Shown here: positions 20,478 to 32,400 of the stretch, piece by piece | Layout: each line of letters begins with the position of its first letter | How positions within the stretch are numbered: position 1 is the stretch's first letter | Assembly (NCBI RefSeq): GCF_910596095.1 | Contig: NC_056540.1 | Location: forward strand, 17,634,501-17,698,500 | Direction of reading: 5' to 3' | DNA length: 64,000 bases | From: Thunnus maccoyii | Taxonomy: Eukaryota; Chordata; Actinopteri; Scombriformes; Scombridae | Program-made: the position numbers and the translations under genes | Notes under the pieces: generated by a model | What the model was told of the DNA's origin: nothing | What the model saw: only the letters and a program-made list of their open reading frames with translations | The model's database searches: none

Positions 20478-22797
20478 AAGGAGGACATCAGCAGATTGAC
20501 TGAAGAAGGCCAGTTAGAGTCTAAACTAAACGAGCTGGACAAACTGGAGAGTGCTGCCAAGAACAATCCAGACCCTGCATGGTTAGTAAACAACAATACA
20601 TGCCCTAACCTCCCTGCACCCTCTGTTTTCTCTGCTATGACAAGATCTACTGGTTACATGTCAAGTATTTATGCATGTGAATTCCAACATCAATCATCTC
20701 ATATTTGTCTATTCTATTGTACAAGACTGTTGTACGATGGACCCTGGTCACCACCTGTTTGACCCGTTGCTCTCTGGCAGGCGTTACAGGTCATTCAAAA
20801 CACAGACCACTAGACTCATGAACAGTTTCTTTCCCAAGGCCATCTGCACTCTAAACTCATATATGATATTATCATATCTTTTTCATGAATTTCACACTGC
20901 GCGATAATTACATCTATTTATGTGCAACATTTCAGTGTATACTATTTTCATTGATACACTTTACCATTTCATATAGATGTATTTATTTATTTTAGTGTGC
21001 TGTGTGGTTGTGTGAGACTGTGTCGTGTTGTGTTTTTAATGCACCAACCAGCAGTAGCACTCCTTGTTTCATTGTATCTACAATACAATGACAATAAAGG
21101 CTTTCTATTCTTTTCTATTTCTATTCTATCACCGCCACTTATTAAAATAAATTGTAACAACAAGTAAACAGTAGGTTAATTTTATTGACATTAAGAAGAA
21201 GAGATTATTGTTAATATAAACCTTCTGACCTGCATTTGGATCCGATGTGTTTCTGAATGCAAACTGCTGAAATTTTCTCCAGCCTTCTCTCCCAGTATTA
21301 ACAGAATTATTATATTGTTGTATATAAACTAGGGTCAGAGTTGGTCAAACATTTAATGGTAGTATTTGAGGATCCAAAATCAATACATGTCCTTGGTGTT
21401 AATCACCAAAGAACATCTCATTTCCTGAACTTGTACTTGTCACTTGTATTAACTGTATTTTAGATTCTGAGTCTCACTATATGACCTATAATGAAGTTGC
21501 TCTGCCTTTCTGCATTGTACTGTGCAGTACATCACCACTGTAATAGTACAATGTTCATAGACTCTGATTATTCTTCTTACGAAGTTGTCAAAAGTCAACG
21601 AATTTTAATCATTTTCCCTCCACTTGTTTTCGTAGGCGGCCCAGTGGGATTCCTGAGCAAGACTTTTGCAGCTTTTTGAAGCCATACTATAAAAAGCAGG
21701 AGGCCTACATGCGACTGGAGCTGAAAAAGATCAGAGCGGAGAACGCTGCCCTTGCGCAGCAGGTTCAGGCTGGCAGAGAGAGTATTACTCAGACTGAACA
21801 TTGTATTTCAACCACTGTTGATGAGTGGAAGGTAGGAGAGAGAAAATGGCACATAAGTAAAAAAGAGATTTTAAATTATATTCAGTATGTTATTTTTTTA
21901 CACTCACAAAGAGAATGCAGTGCAGCAAGACTTTACTGTAACTCTATGTAACTGTGACATTAGATGTAACATCTGTAGTATACTGTACATCTGGAAGTAA
22001 ATACAGCAAAGATTTTTTTTACATAATGCATAGAAAACATTCTTGTAACTTTATTCTCATGAATTCTGTAACAGTTGCATGATAATCAACATTTTACTTC
22101 TCAGGTACATTTAGTTTTCAGGGATTGTTGGTAGAAAGTAATTGAGATATTGCAAGAGATTTCTCTGAAGACACATGAGTGGGAAGAGAACTTAAAACAC
22201 TCAGATTTAGTCCAACAGTTGGTCTTTCTGTCAGAAAGCATGAATTAAGTATATCAAACTTTATGAAGTTTAATTTATATTAAACTAATTTTGTGGAGTA
22301 CATACATATATGTCACAATAGCGAGCAAACAAATGCACAAATATAACTATCAATTGCAACACATACAAAAAAGGTAAAAATAGAAATATAAATCACATAC
22401 ATTTTAATTTAATAGGATTTTTTCAACACACCCTCTCAGCAACTGGATTAGGTTTTCTAATGAAATCTAATAGTGGAACCAAACCTTTCTAAAATTAATT
22501 AGGGGTTTTCCATAAATTAAAAAATGTGTATCAATGTGGCTCATCAAGATCCTGTGTTCCATATGAGGAAGTTTTGTTTATTATGAATGCAGTTTTTTTA
22601 TTGTTACTGTACAGTTTGAACGAGGACATACTGCTGAGGGTCACAACATATTTGTGCACTGTAACATAAGTAGAAATCTGCCTTGAGTGGTAACAGAATT
22701 GTGTGTTTTTCTCTACTTTCAGGCATCTGTCACAGAATTTGAAAGGCTGAAGTCTACTCTCTGCCCTTATGGTGATTCTGGTGTCTTTGATGTGTGA
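18200..22797 (+). CDS. pmf1: Polyamine-modulated factor 1 / NNF1-like MIS12 complex subunit
   Basis: Kinetochore protein of the MIS12 complex (with MIS12, DSN1 and NSL1), which links centromeric chromatin to the NDC80 complex. Exons: 18200-18414, 20248-20353, 20481-20581, 21636-21831, 22723-22797. They total 693 nt, or 230 aa (human 205). An acidic, low-complexity N-terminus (~1-50) precedes the conserved helical region. Characteristic blocks are FIEELRRTI, the segment EEGQLESKLNELDK, and WRPSGIPEQDF (from residue 141), nearly identical to the human RPSGIPEKDL motif. A C-terminal coiled coil lies at ~150-215. I chose ATG 18200. An in-frame upstream TTG at 18140 extends the frame but lies towards the promoter and is not a normal eukaryotic start. 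The exon 3 acceptor is unusual in abutting a (TG)n tract. Intron 1 (18415-20247) holds two fold-back repeats. Confidence 0.92.
18577..19186. repeat. Fold-back repeat in pmf1 intron 1
   Basis: The segment 18577-18657 reappears as its reverse complement at 19105-19186. Both share the core TTTAACGAGTGACCGTGTTA, and the arms are about 80 bp at roughly 75-80% identity by eye. The spacer is ~450 bp without coding potential. This is likely a non-autonomous DNA element; I do not recognise the family. Confidence 0.7.
19409..20056. repeat. Two opposed copies of the 'GGGCTGCAACTAACGATTA' element
   Basis: The interval opens with AGGGCTGCAATAAATGATTA and closes with the inverse, AAATAATCATTTGTTGCAGCCCT. 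The left half contains the family blocks 'AACAGTGAAAAATATCCAAC' and 'AGAAGCTGGAACCAGAGATT'. It is a short element abundant in percomorph genomes, here in pmf1 intron 1. Confidence 0.7.
20446..20474 (+). repeat. (TG)n microsatellite at the pmf1 exon 3 acceptor
   Basis: About 14 TG units end six bases before exon 3, so the acceptor reads (TG)n-ATAAAG|GAGGAC. There is no conventional C/T-rich tract between the repeat and the AG. UG repeats in RNA are known TDP-43 binding sites. Confidence 0.9.
20730..21127 (+). mobile_element. LINE 3' end in pmf1 intron 4
   Basis: A degenerate reverse-transcriptase C-terminal segment is readable (translation includes DPLLSGRRYRSFKTQTTRLM and NSFFPKAICTL, typical of L2/CR1/Rex-type fish LINEs). 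It is followed by an AT-rich 3' UTR and the tail 'ATACAATGACAATAAAGGC' with TTCTATT repeats. It is 5'-truncated and non-functional. The clade cannot be fixed by eye. Confidence 0.75.
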
Positions 22798-23140
22798 TCT
22801 TCGAGTTCAAGTTATTTTACCTGCAGATGTATGAACTGAAAAAAGAAAACATGATGCTACTACAGGCAGCTAGTTCCTGTGTTTACTATAGTTGTCAGAC
22901 ACTTATAATAACAATCTGAGCCTGTCAGCAGCAAAAACAAGCACCTTAGTGGACATACTTTGACGGGCACAAAGGATTACATTGCAGCCTGTTTTGCAGC
23001 TGCTCACTGCAGAGCTCTCATTCAATACCGGACCAATTCCAAAAATTGTTGTCCCCCATGGGAAAATGGGGTACAGATTGAAAAATAAATAAACTGTACA
23101 TATTAATTTTGTTTACTGTGTCTTTTTGTCTGAAAATAAA
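22798..23140 (+). terminator. pmf1: pmf1 3' UTR and polyadenylation signals
   Basis: After the stop, overlapping AATAAA signals occur at 23084-23093 and another at 23135-23140. No other feature is seen in this ~340 bp. Confidence 0.7.
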
Positions 23141-23364
23141 CAATATTCATCTTAGAGCGAATATTCCCTGCCATTACGGTATTGTGCGTGTTCATGCCTG
23201 GCATTACGGTACATGAGCCATGATAATAATGCCACAAAGAAGTGAAGAGTCGAGTAGTTGACACTCGGATGAATTCATAAGGAACATCATCCGATACTTA
23301 GCAGGCCATACGCCTGTAAAAACCGCTATTTTCTTCCCATGTAAATGTATTATTCGCGATAGAT
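23141..23364 (+). promoter_or_regulatory. med19: Compact med19 upstream region
   Basis: The region between the pmf1 poly(A) signals and the med19 ATG must contain the med19 5' UTR and core promoter, unless med19 starts further upstream. A perfect 10-bp direct repeat, CATTACGGTA, occurs at 23172-23181 and 23202-23211, exactly 30 bp apart, which is suggestive of paired factor sites. No TATA box is seen at a plausible position. Confidence 0.45.
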
Positions 23365-26208
23365 ATGACGGAAATGTTTTCAACTCTGTTTGGTCAAAAC
23401 GAAGCTCAGGGACCGCCCGGCTCGTCGTCCCTAGGCTTCGGACCAGGGAAACCTCCGCCGCCTCTTCCGCAAAACCAAGTCTCCATGGCGGGGCAGATGC
23501 CACCGCAGCTCGGGGATGAAGGGCCTGCTCTGCGGAAGCCCGGAGCAATGAATGAGCCTTTCTACTTACTACGAGAGCTACCCGGTACTGTCTCACTGTA
23601 CTAATTATTGTTTGCTTTGTGTGTTTTTTATATGTTTTTTAATAAAAAGAAAAAAGTCGAGCTGCTATTAAACGTTGCTAAGCAGTTTGTAAACAATGCT
23701 AACGTAGCTAACGTTAGCGAACAAGATAAGTGTTAGCGAAAATACTTGAGTAAGCTAATTGCCGGTGTTAGCCCACCTGTTCTTCATAGATAGGGTTGTT
23801 TTTTAATAATGTGCCCTGTTCACAAAAACATTTCCAATAAAGTTTTCTATGTTTTAACTCCACTCTTGTGTTTAAAGTTAAACGTTACGTAACTGTTAAG
23901 CTCGTAGGACTGAGCATCCCTGAAGTAACACCAGCGCTAATTGGAAATCGTTAACTTACATCGTGGGAATCCTGTATTTGCAGAAATTAGAAATGACACA
24001 TCAAATGACTAGACTTGTGATGTTTGAATGAATTACACTGATGTGAACCTCTGTGTGTTTAGTGGGAAACGAGCTGACGGGAAACACCAACCTCATCACG
24101 CACTACAACCTGGAGCACGCCTACAACAAATTCTGCGGGAAGAAGGTGAAGGAGAAGCTCAGCAACTTTCTGCCGGAGTTGCCAGGTGAGTCATAGACAA
24201 ATGTAGCCGGCCGAGTTTAGAAAATGGGGGATGCACAAACGTCATCAGGAAAAATGTATGTAGTTTAGATGGTGATTTATGTTCCGTGTTGGGACATGTT
24301 ACCGTTGATACAGTTCAGTCTATTATCAGTCATCCACTACAGATGTGAACTAGCTGCTCAGTGGCACTTGACTTTCTTCACTCTGATAATGGAGTTTGTT
24401 AACTGAAAGGGTCAAAACTCCAGCAACACCTGCTGTATTTAACTCAGAATGAAGCATTTCACCTTGTGGTCTTCATTACGGTCATCAAACAACAAGTCTT
24501 CCTTTCTTCTTCTTACTGAACCTACAGATTAAACATTAACCCTGATAAAGGCCACAAGCCATAGCCTCCACTCTACTAATAAATCTACAACACACCGCAT
24601 GCATTTGAGATGCAAATATAAAATACGGACATTAGATTGGTCTGTGAATACATCAATGTGGTTCAGATTGAATCTGTAAACTCCACACATGACAGACATA
24701 ATGATACCAATGCCTGCACCTCCTGATTAATAGTTTCATTGATATCAAACACAGCTGAACACTTAAACATGTTTATAGTTGTGTGCTCACCACTTGCAAT
24801 TTCATCCCTTGTCTCCTGCTCTCTGTCATTCTCCCCCTCGGGCCACCTTGTCTTTTCTCTGATTTGCTGCAGGTATGATCGACTGTCCCGGCACTCAGGA
24901 TGGCAGCTCATTGCGGTCTCTGATCGATAAGCCTCCAGTTTGCGGGAACTCCTTCAGTCCGCTAACCGGCGCTCTGCTCACAGGCTTCAGACTACACACA
25001 GGACCGGTACTTACTGAACACACACACTAAATAGTTGTGCCTAGTTTGAAAGGCACACATATTTTCAGTATTATGGCAGAATTTCTTTAGCAAAAATATA
25101 TTCTGGCCTATTACAAATTGTAACATTTAAGTTAATACTCACGTGCATGCCTGTATTTGTTTTCCGCAGCTCCCAGAACAATACCGACTAATGCACATAC
25201 AGCCTCCAAAGAAGAAGAGCAAACACAAGCACAAACACCATCGACCACAGGACCCATTACCGCAAGGTATGATGCAACCAACCGAACATATAAACACATG
25301 GAGACATGTAAGTTTTTGTTTTGTTGAGGCCGCTGATCCTTTACTTTCTGACATTACAGAAACCCCATCAGACTCTGATCCCAAGAAAAAGAAGAAAAAG
25401 AGAGACGATGATCCTGACCGCAAGAAAAAGAAGAAAGACAAGAAAAAGAAGAAGGTAAGAAAAACAGTTTGTTGTTATTATGGATCCAAATGCAGTTTAT
25501 AGCAGAAATGGAAGTCTGCCCCAGACCCCCAACAACACCAAACCCATAACTCAACTCTAAATAAAACCCTTACCCTGATGATCTAATATTATGTCTAATT
25601 ATACACCATTTTAGTTTATTAAACAAACTGGAACACATATTATTTGATTTTGGCCACTAGGGGGGGAAAGAACCCAACAACTGTCTGTCAGAGAACAGCT
25701 GACTTATTATTGGAACATGAAGTTATGACTTCACCTGTTCACAAACACTTGCCAACTATTGTTTACAAATACAGTTGTTTACAAATACATAATAAATACT
25801 TATATCTGCTAACAGTTACATTATAGTGTGTTGTAAACCATTTCTTAAATGTCTTTTTGGCACTTATAAATGCTAAATAGGGGGACTTGAAATTTTAAGA
25901 ATGTTTTCTGACTGCTGAGAGACTTGAATGATCTTAATGAGGCTTCAATTGTTTTTACACCCTTCAGTTTGTATCTCTTGCGTGAAACAAAATGTGAAAT
26001 AAATTTCTGACCATTTCTTTATAGCCCACACAAACACAGATACTATCATGAATTCCAGCCCCTCTCTCATCTGCCAGAGCACTTGAATCTACAGGAATAA
26101 ACTTTATTAACTGAGTTCTGTTGATTCTCTGTCCCCCTCCAGAACCGCCACAGTCCCGACCACCCTGGCCTTGCTGGCTCACAACCCAACAGTAACAGCC
26201 TCAGATAG
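23365..26208 (+). CDS. med19: Mediator complex subunit 19
   Basis: Head-module subunit of Mediator, which connects transcription factors with RNA polymerase II; nuclear. Exons: 23365-23584, 24063-24185, 24873-25006, 25170-25266, 25360-25454, 26143-26208. They total 735 nt, or 244 aa, the same length as the human protein. A Gly/Pro-rich N-terminus contains LGFGPGKPPPPLPQ. It is followed by PFYLLREL (65-72), the highly conserved block TNLITHYNLEHAYNKFCGKK, and FRLHTGPLPEQYRLMHIQPP. The C-terminus is a lysine-rich basic tail (~172-223) encoded partly by a nearly pure purine exon 5. It ends NSLR, comparable to the human SSLR end. Start ATG 23365 gives MTEMFSTLFG, matching the family start; a second in-frame Met two codons on is possible. 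It lies tandem to pmf1 and tail-to-tail with slc43a1. Confidence 0.96.
23685..23750 (+). other. Cluster of GCTAACGTTAGC-type motifs in med19 intron 1
   Basis: Several overlapping copies of GCTAAC/GTTAGC occur just downstream of exon 1, including the perfect palindrome GCTAACGTTAGC. Similar motifs cluster in the zdhhc5 promoter region (1609-1910). The function is unknown to me. Confidence 0.6.
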
Positions 26209-26575
26209 ATGGGAGCCCACTGTGTGCATGCCTGTGTGAGTGTGTGTGTGACTGTGCATTTTGTAAGCGAGGATGTGTGTGTGTGTGTGTGCGTTTTACA
26301 GATAATTGTATTATTGAGAGTATGCCATAGTGAGAGAAAGGATCTATTGAAATAATGCAAATGGTCGTATGATGTGTGTGAGAGAGTCAAAGAGCAGCGA
26401 CACAGTGGACGTGGGCGATGGTGGAAAGAAGTGTTACAGAGCAGTGTAAACGGCAGAAAGCCGCTGATGTTATGGATGACTGAGCAGCAGGCACTGTATG
26501 GATGTTTTCTTTGATTTTGTTGTAATATCTTTTGACCATAATGCCAAAATCAAATAAACTTTGGTTATTATCTTT
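26209..26575 (+). terminator. med19: med19 3' UTR with poly(A) signal
   Basis: AATAAA at 26553-26558 follows the stop by ~345 bp. A short GT-rich tract lies near 26235-26292. No further exon is seen. Confidence 0.75.
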
Positions 26576-26760
26576 GTTTTTGTCTCATTTAAATACTTCA
26601 CATAGGTTAATATCTGTTTTATATGATAATTATGATACATATGTGGTTTAAAATGATCAATATGCCAAAAATAGTCATTTTATTAATCTGAATTTGTGAA
26701 CTTTGGCTGTTTAGATGGAAGGCAAAAACACCCCTTAGACAAAAAGTCTTCATTCATACA

Positions 26761-28635
26761 TTTATTTGTAAATGAAATGCACAAGCTGGATATATTGATT
26801 GTAGGCAGGAAAGAAAGGCAAGCGTACATTTAGCAAGATAAAGCAACACTTCAACCCAAAGGGTAAAGAGGGTAGATAAGATAGTCAACTGAGGGAGCTA
26901 ATACGTCTTAAAACACAGATTTGGAGAAGGATAAAGGGGGGGGGGGGGGTTTGTTGCTGAGACTGTCAGAAGTGTTGATTAAACTTGATGTGCTGCTCAT
27001 ATGCTGCAAATCCAAATTACAAAGGCAGATGTACAAGTGAGTCACTGAGTTGACCTCAATTTCGCAGCTTTCGTACAGATCTGACAACAGACATCTTATG
27101 AGTAAAGCAACTTCCCGAGGTACTAAAAGCTCAGGTAGTTGTTGCTTGAATTGCTGATGCTTTGGATTCAAACAATGTGGATCATTACAAAAACTGCATT
27201 CATTAAATAAAGGAGTGGCTACAAGTAAACCTTCAGTAACACTGACCAGTTTTCTACCTAACATCATAAACTACAGTCTTAAAAGTGATAATTGAGGTAA
27301 ATCAACACATTTGACAGTCAACAGAAACCAAACGACTAAACTGGTGCTAAATGCTGGACTAATGCATCACATTGCAACGTGTCCTGTATGTTTCTGCTCC
27401 CGTATGTTCTCCTGAGGAAAAGTGCTGCACTATTGACAAGCTTCAAGCTTGACTTTGGTTTGGCAGAGGCGTTAATCTCACATTCACTATTATTGCATAA
27501 AGCTGAGATAGCAGCAAAAGGCACAGAGTTTATAGAAAACACAGAATCTCATTCCTCTTCAGGGTTAGCAATGATACAAGAAGCTCAACACATTTTATAT
27601 ATGAAGGAGAATTAGAGAGCAGGAAATAAATGCATCAGACAAGACTGGAACAAGCTACTAAGGAAGTTGATACTGAAATGGATTGAGTTGAAAAAAAAAA
27701 AATCATTCTTTACAAACTGATTGTATAAATCTGTATGATACTGTCACAGTGTGGAGAGCAAACATGTACAGAAAGTCTACATTTTGTTGTCACTTGAGAA
27801 CATGCAGTTTATCTGCAGCTGACTGAAACCACAGCTGGATCTGTCTCTTCAAGGTGACTTTCAAGTATCCAAACTGAAAAATCACATTAAAAAAAACAAG
27901 CTAAACCACAGCCGGTGTCTCCCCTGTCATTGGTTAATACATTGTAATATACTGTACACACCCATATATAGTAATGCAAGCAGAATATGTAATAAAAATA
28001 AAAGACAAACTTCAGTTCTATTTACAAAAAAAACAATTTTGCTGGATGTTTTTTTACTCCAAAATCAACACATGAAAAAAAAAAAAAGCAAAAAGGCATA
28101 AGCGAAATATATACACAGTAAATCATCTGAGCTTCATTTATAATTAGCACACTACAAAATAACACTTACTGATGCTGAAACAAATGCTTCCCTTTTTATT
28201 GCTACTGCAGCTAGAGTATAAAAAGACACTTAAATACATATTTTATACACACACTAGTTCATTACTGTGCATAAAGCAGTACAAAGTGTTTCATATCACT
28301 GACACACACTGTGTGTCAGAATTTTAAAAATCAGTCATATTTTTCCTTGTGAAATTTACTTGAAAACAACTTTTTTTTTTTCCTACATATAAAAAATCCA
28401 GAAATGCTAAGAGCTGAATCAGCTTCAATATGAAAACACAAGGAGAAAATGCTGCACTGATTACATTTGTTGTCTTGGGTATTTGACATTTAATATTTTC
28501 TAATGTGAATAAAAAACAAACAAACAATCGATTGTCAGACATAGGAGTCGGTTGCAGAGAGACAGTACAAAAAAAAAAACGGAAACGGAGGAGGTAGATA
28601 TGGTGTCTCTACAACCAGCCTATCTGTGCGTGTAC

Positions 28636-28673
<38 letters not shown>

Positions 28674-29405
28674 AGCTGGGCTCTGAAAATACCCCGAAAG
28701 CTTCTTCATACGTACCAGAAGTATGGTATTGAGATTTTCAGATGCTTTATATTGTCTTTGATAGCTCGTATACTTTCAAAAGTGTTTCATACATATACTG
28801 TATATTTATAGCTTTTACTGAGGGGGTTTACAGTAGAAACAACACAATTAATATACTAAAAGTTTGCTCCATTCAGCTCACTTTTGAAACAATACTGACA
28901 GTGTAACGTTCCTAATGTCTTTAAGCTGTTCTTTGGTGTTATAGCAAGGCTCGTGATGATTGTAAGAAGTCTCTGCAAACTATATAACAGTGTTTCAAGT
29001 ACCGTGATATCCGCAGTCTGACACAGAGGCCATACCTGGATGCGTGCATGTGTCCTTTTGCGTGTGCTTGCGAGTGAAATCTATGGCTTTGAATCACACT
29101 AATTTGGCTCTTTGACATAAACCAAAATAAATAAACAGCAACAAATGATGATGACACATTTTCTCCCCAAAATCACGCCGCAGCATGAAAACAACTTAAA
29201 GTCAAACTCCGAGTCAAAAACAAAAATACGGGGGGAGGATTGTATTTTGCTCTGTGATGTAGTTTTGTAGTGAGCAAAATTCACACCGAAGAAAAAACAC
29301 TGGAATATTTATGGATGAGTAGAGATTGCTGGTGCTCATTTTGAAGGCGCATACAAAAATAAATCCTACAATTCCCCAAATTCTTTGTCTCTGCTGTCTT
29401 TTGTT
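26761..29405 (-). other. slc43a1: slc43a1 3' UTR region
   Basis: About 2.6 kb downstream of the slc43a1 stop has no coding exon on either strand. Minus-strand AATAAA candidates lie at 28200-28195 and at 26766-26761, the latter only ~200 bp from the med19 signal. A G14 run is at 26936-26949 and a (GT)n tract at ~28640-28671. The true 3' end is unknown. Confidence 0.5.
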
Positions 29406-32400
29406 TTAAGCCTCGACAGCAGCGAGTCCGTTGCTGTGGGGCTTGTAGCCATTGGCCTCGTTGTGGTTGAGCGCCTGCATCTCCTGACCAGCAGCCTTCT
29501 TGTCTCTGGCCATTTTTTCCATCTGTAGTTGTCTGCGGTGATAGTACAGGTAACCCGGCAACAAGAAGCCGGCCAATGAGAGGATCAGCAGCCCCAAGTT
29601 GATCTGAGGGATGATGAGATGACAGAGACAAGAGACTTTTTAAAAAAAATCAGTCCAGGAAAGTGTGACAAATAATAGTGACACACAATATAACTTATGT
29701 GCTTGCAAAAAAAAACATCTTCTGTGCTCAAAATGCCCCATTGCACCCTGACAATTGAGACCCAAACATACACTTGCTGCAAGACTGAACAGCACTGACA
29801 GCTTTGTGTGTATCTGTGTGTCTCTGTTTGAAGTGTGCGGGCCTGTAGAGATGACAGCGTGTCCTCACCCAGTAGGGGTCTCCTTTGAGCGGTCCGACCA
29901 TGGCGATGAAGAGCGGCTGCTGTAGCAGAGCGATCACGGCGCTGATCATCGACTGGAGGCCTGTCAGGGTGCCAAAGTGGTTGGACGGGTAGCTGTGGGA
30001 GAGAAACTGGGTGGTTAACCAAGAGTTTGAAACAGCAATAAGATGTGAAAAGAGCTGATGCTGTATGTGGAAGACATGTACACTGCATTTAACAATATAA
30101 AGTTGTGTTATAGTGTTCAGTACTGTGCTCAGTATAGTCAGTATTTATTTCGTTTAGTTAAAAAGTGTTGTGGTGTGTTTCTTGAACAAACAGGATATTG
30201 CGTCCCAGTTTGTCAACACATCTGGTTGCTCTTATCACACTGTAAAAGTGCTGATTTATGTTTGTTGTTTATATGGTGCTGGGAAACATTTCTAAATGAC
30301 TGAGAAAACACTCTCATTGCCAGGTCTAAAAATATAACACTTTTATAAAAGTTGAAATCACTCACACAGCAGCATAAAGGCCTCCGCAGCAGGAGTGGAT
30401 GAAGCCTCGGACCATAGTGTGGAGGATGAAGGTCAACACCTAAGACACCGACAAGAAAAGAGACAAGCAGCAACACAATTAATGAACCAATCACAGATAC
30501 ATAAAGCACTCACTCATTTACTCTTTGTTTACTTGTCCTCTGGCTAACATAGTGCATGTGTGTTACCTGCAGAGGAAGGCTCTCTATGAGACAGCAGCAT
30601 CCGAAAGCGAGCAGCAGCATGTTGGTGAGGATGAAGGCCCTCATGGCGTTGGTCACCTTCTGGATCTTACGGTCTCTCTTGGGTCCGCTGGTCTGTCTGA
30701 TGGGACACAGACCAGCGTGTTATAACATTAATGGTAACTGGAACACTCCCATTTAAATGTCTTCATCCCACATTCACAAGTACCAATGTATTCAACATAA
30801 ATGGGTCATCACAAGGCCGTGAAGACATTCAGCGAGAGTTCAGTGTTTCTTTAGCATAATAATTAATCTAGAGGTTGATACTTTTCAATCAATTTTATTT
30901 TATTTTAGCATCCCGTAGGTCTAGTGGTTAAGATGTGTATCATGTTTCCGGTTTGATTCCAGCCCTGTCTATATTTTCTCTGTCAAACGATCCAATAAAG
31001 CCAAAAATGCCCTAAAAATCTAAAAAAAAAAAAGAAAACGGTTTGAGTTTACATCTTTAAAACTGTCACGACTCACTGCATGTACCTCTGCTCTGTGCCT
31101 GGAGGGACGGGCTTCTCCTCTTCACACTCCTTCATCTTCCAGTCCATGATGTAACCGATCAGAGGACAAGTGGCCAAACACAGCAGCTGCAGGGTGCCGA
31201 AGATAGACGAGTAGAAATTCACTGAAAGAGGACATATAATAATGAAATATATGCCACAAAGTCGCACACAGAACACACATCTGAAACCACATTATAAGGC
31301 TGCTCACCTTTCTCTTTTGCCTCAAGCGCCAGCTGCTCAGATGCTGAAATATGAAAAACTGTTATTAACACTTTTTAATAGAGCATAAAACAAATATATA
31401 AAAACCCACAAACTGTTTGCTGGGATTGTGTTTTAGGGTTTGACACTCACGGTTTTTATCACCGTGGGTGACCATGAACTCCAGCATCTTGTTCATGGCG
31501 CCCATGAAGAAGATGATTCTTAACTGGGACATCCCCATCGTAACCAGACTCCACAGGAAGATGGGAGAGAACACCGACCGACGGAAGGGAACTGTATCTG
31601 AGAGAGGAGGAGACAGTTACACAAGATTATTTACTTATTTTTTATATATATTATATGAAGGGAAGATGATAACGATTAATTTCCTTAAAGAGTTTAACTG
31701 TAAATGTTCTGGGACATCCAGTCTTTCATGTCTTATGTTTCTCGGCTTACTTGGTGCAGCGTCAGATCCATTAGGAAGTTTCTCTGTGGAGTGTCGGACA
31801 TCCCCATTTTTCTGGCTCAGTCTCTCTCCGACAGCCTTCTGGTCCGTTGACGGCAGCTCTTGCATTGTGAGGATCTTACTATTACGCACAAATACGCACA
31901 GAGACATTAGGGTTGATGTGCTAAACATTGTTCTGTCTTGGTGTCGCTTTCTAAGAGATGAATCGGCAAACTGGCAGCCACACTGACCTGTAGTCCACCT
32001 CATCGGGTGTTGGGAAACCTTCTGTTGGCCAGTTAAAGAAGCAGTTGAAAAAGACAAACCCGGCAAGACCTGCCCACATCCACATGATCACCTGGAAGGA
32101 CACGCCTGCATCGTAGATCAGCTGAAGGGGAAGAAGTGGAAAGTTTTTTTTTTAAGCATATTGCAGTTGCTTTTGAAGTTCGAATGCAAAGAGACGGTTT
32201 GAACCTCACAACCACACAGTCTTCAGCTTCTCTGAAAATCAATCATTTAATCCTGCCTTCCAACTCAATCTATCTGTTCTTATAGTCATGGCAATCAAAT
32301 AATGCTGCGTAAAAATAAGATTCCAGATTGCTCAAACAATATGTGCAGTGAAATGTAGGGTGAAGACAATTTCTCAGGTGCCCAAATGAATATTTAGACA

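Noticed and set aside
31468-31986. 172-residue plus-strand frame
   Set aside because: It is antisense to slc43a1 exons 7 and 8, whose minus-strand reading matches the transporter family exactly.
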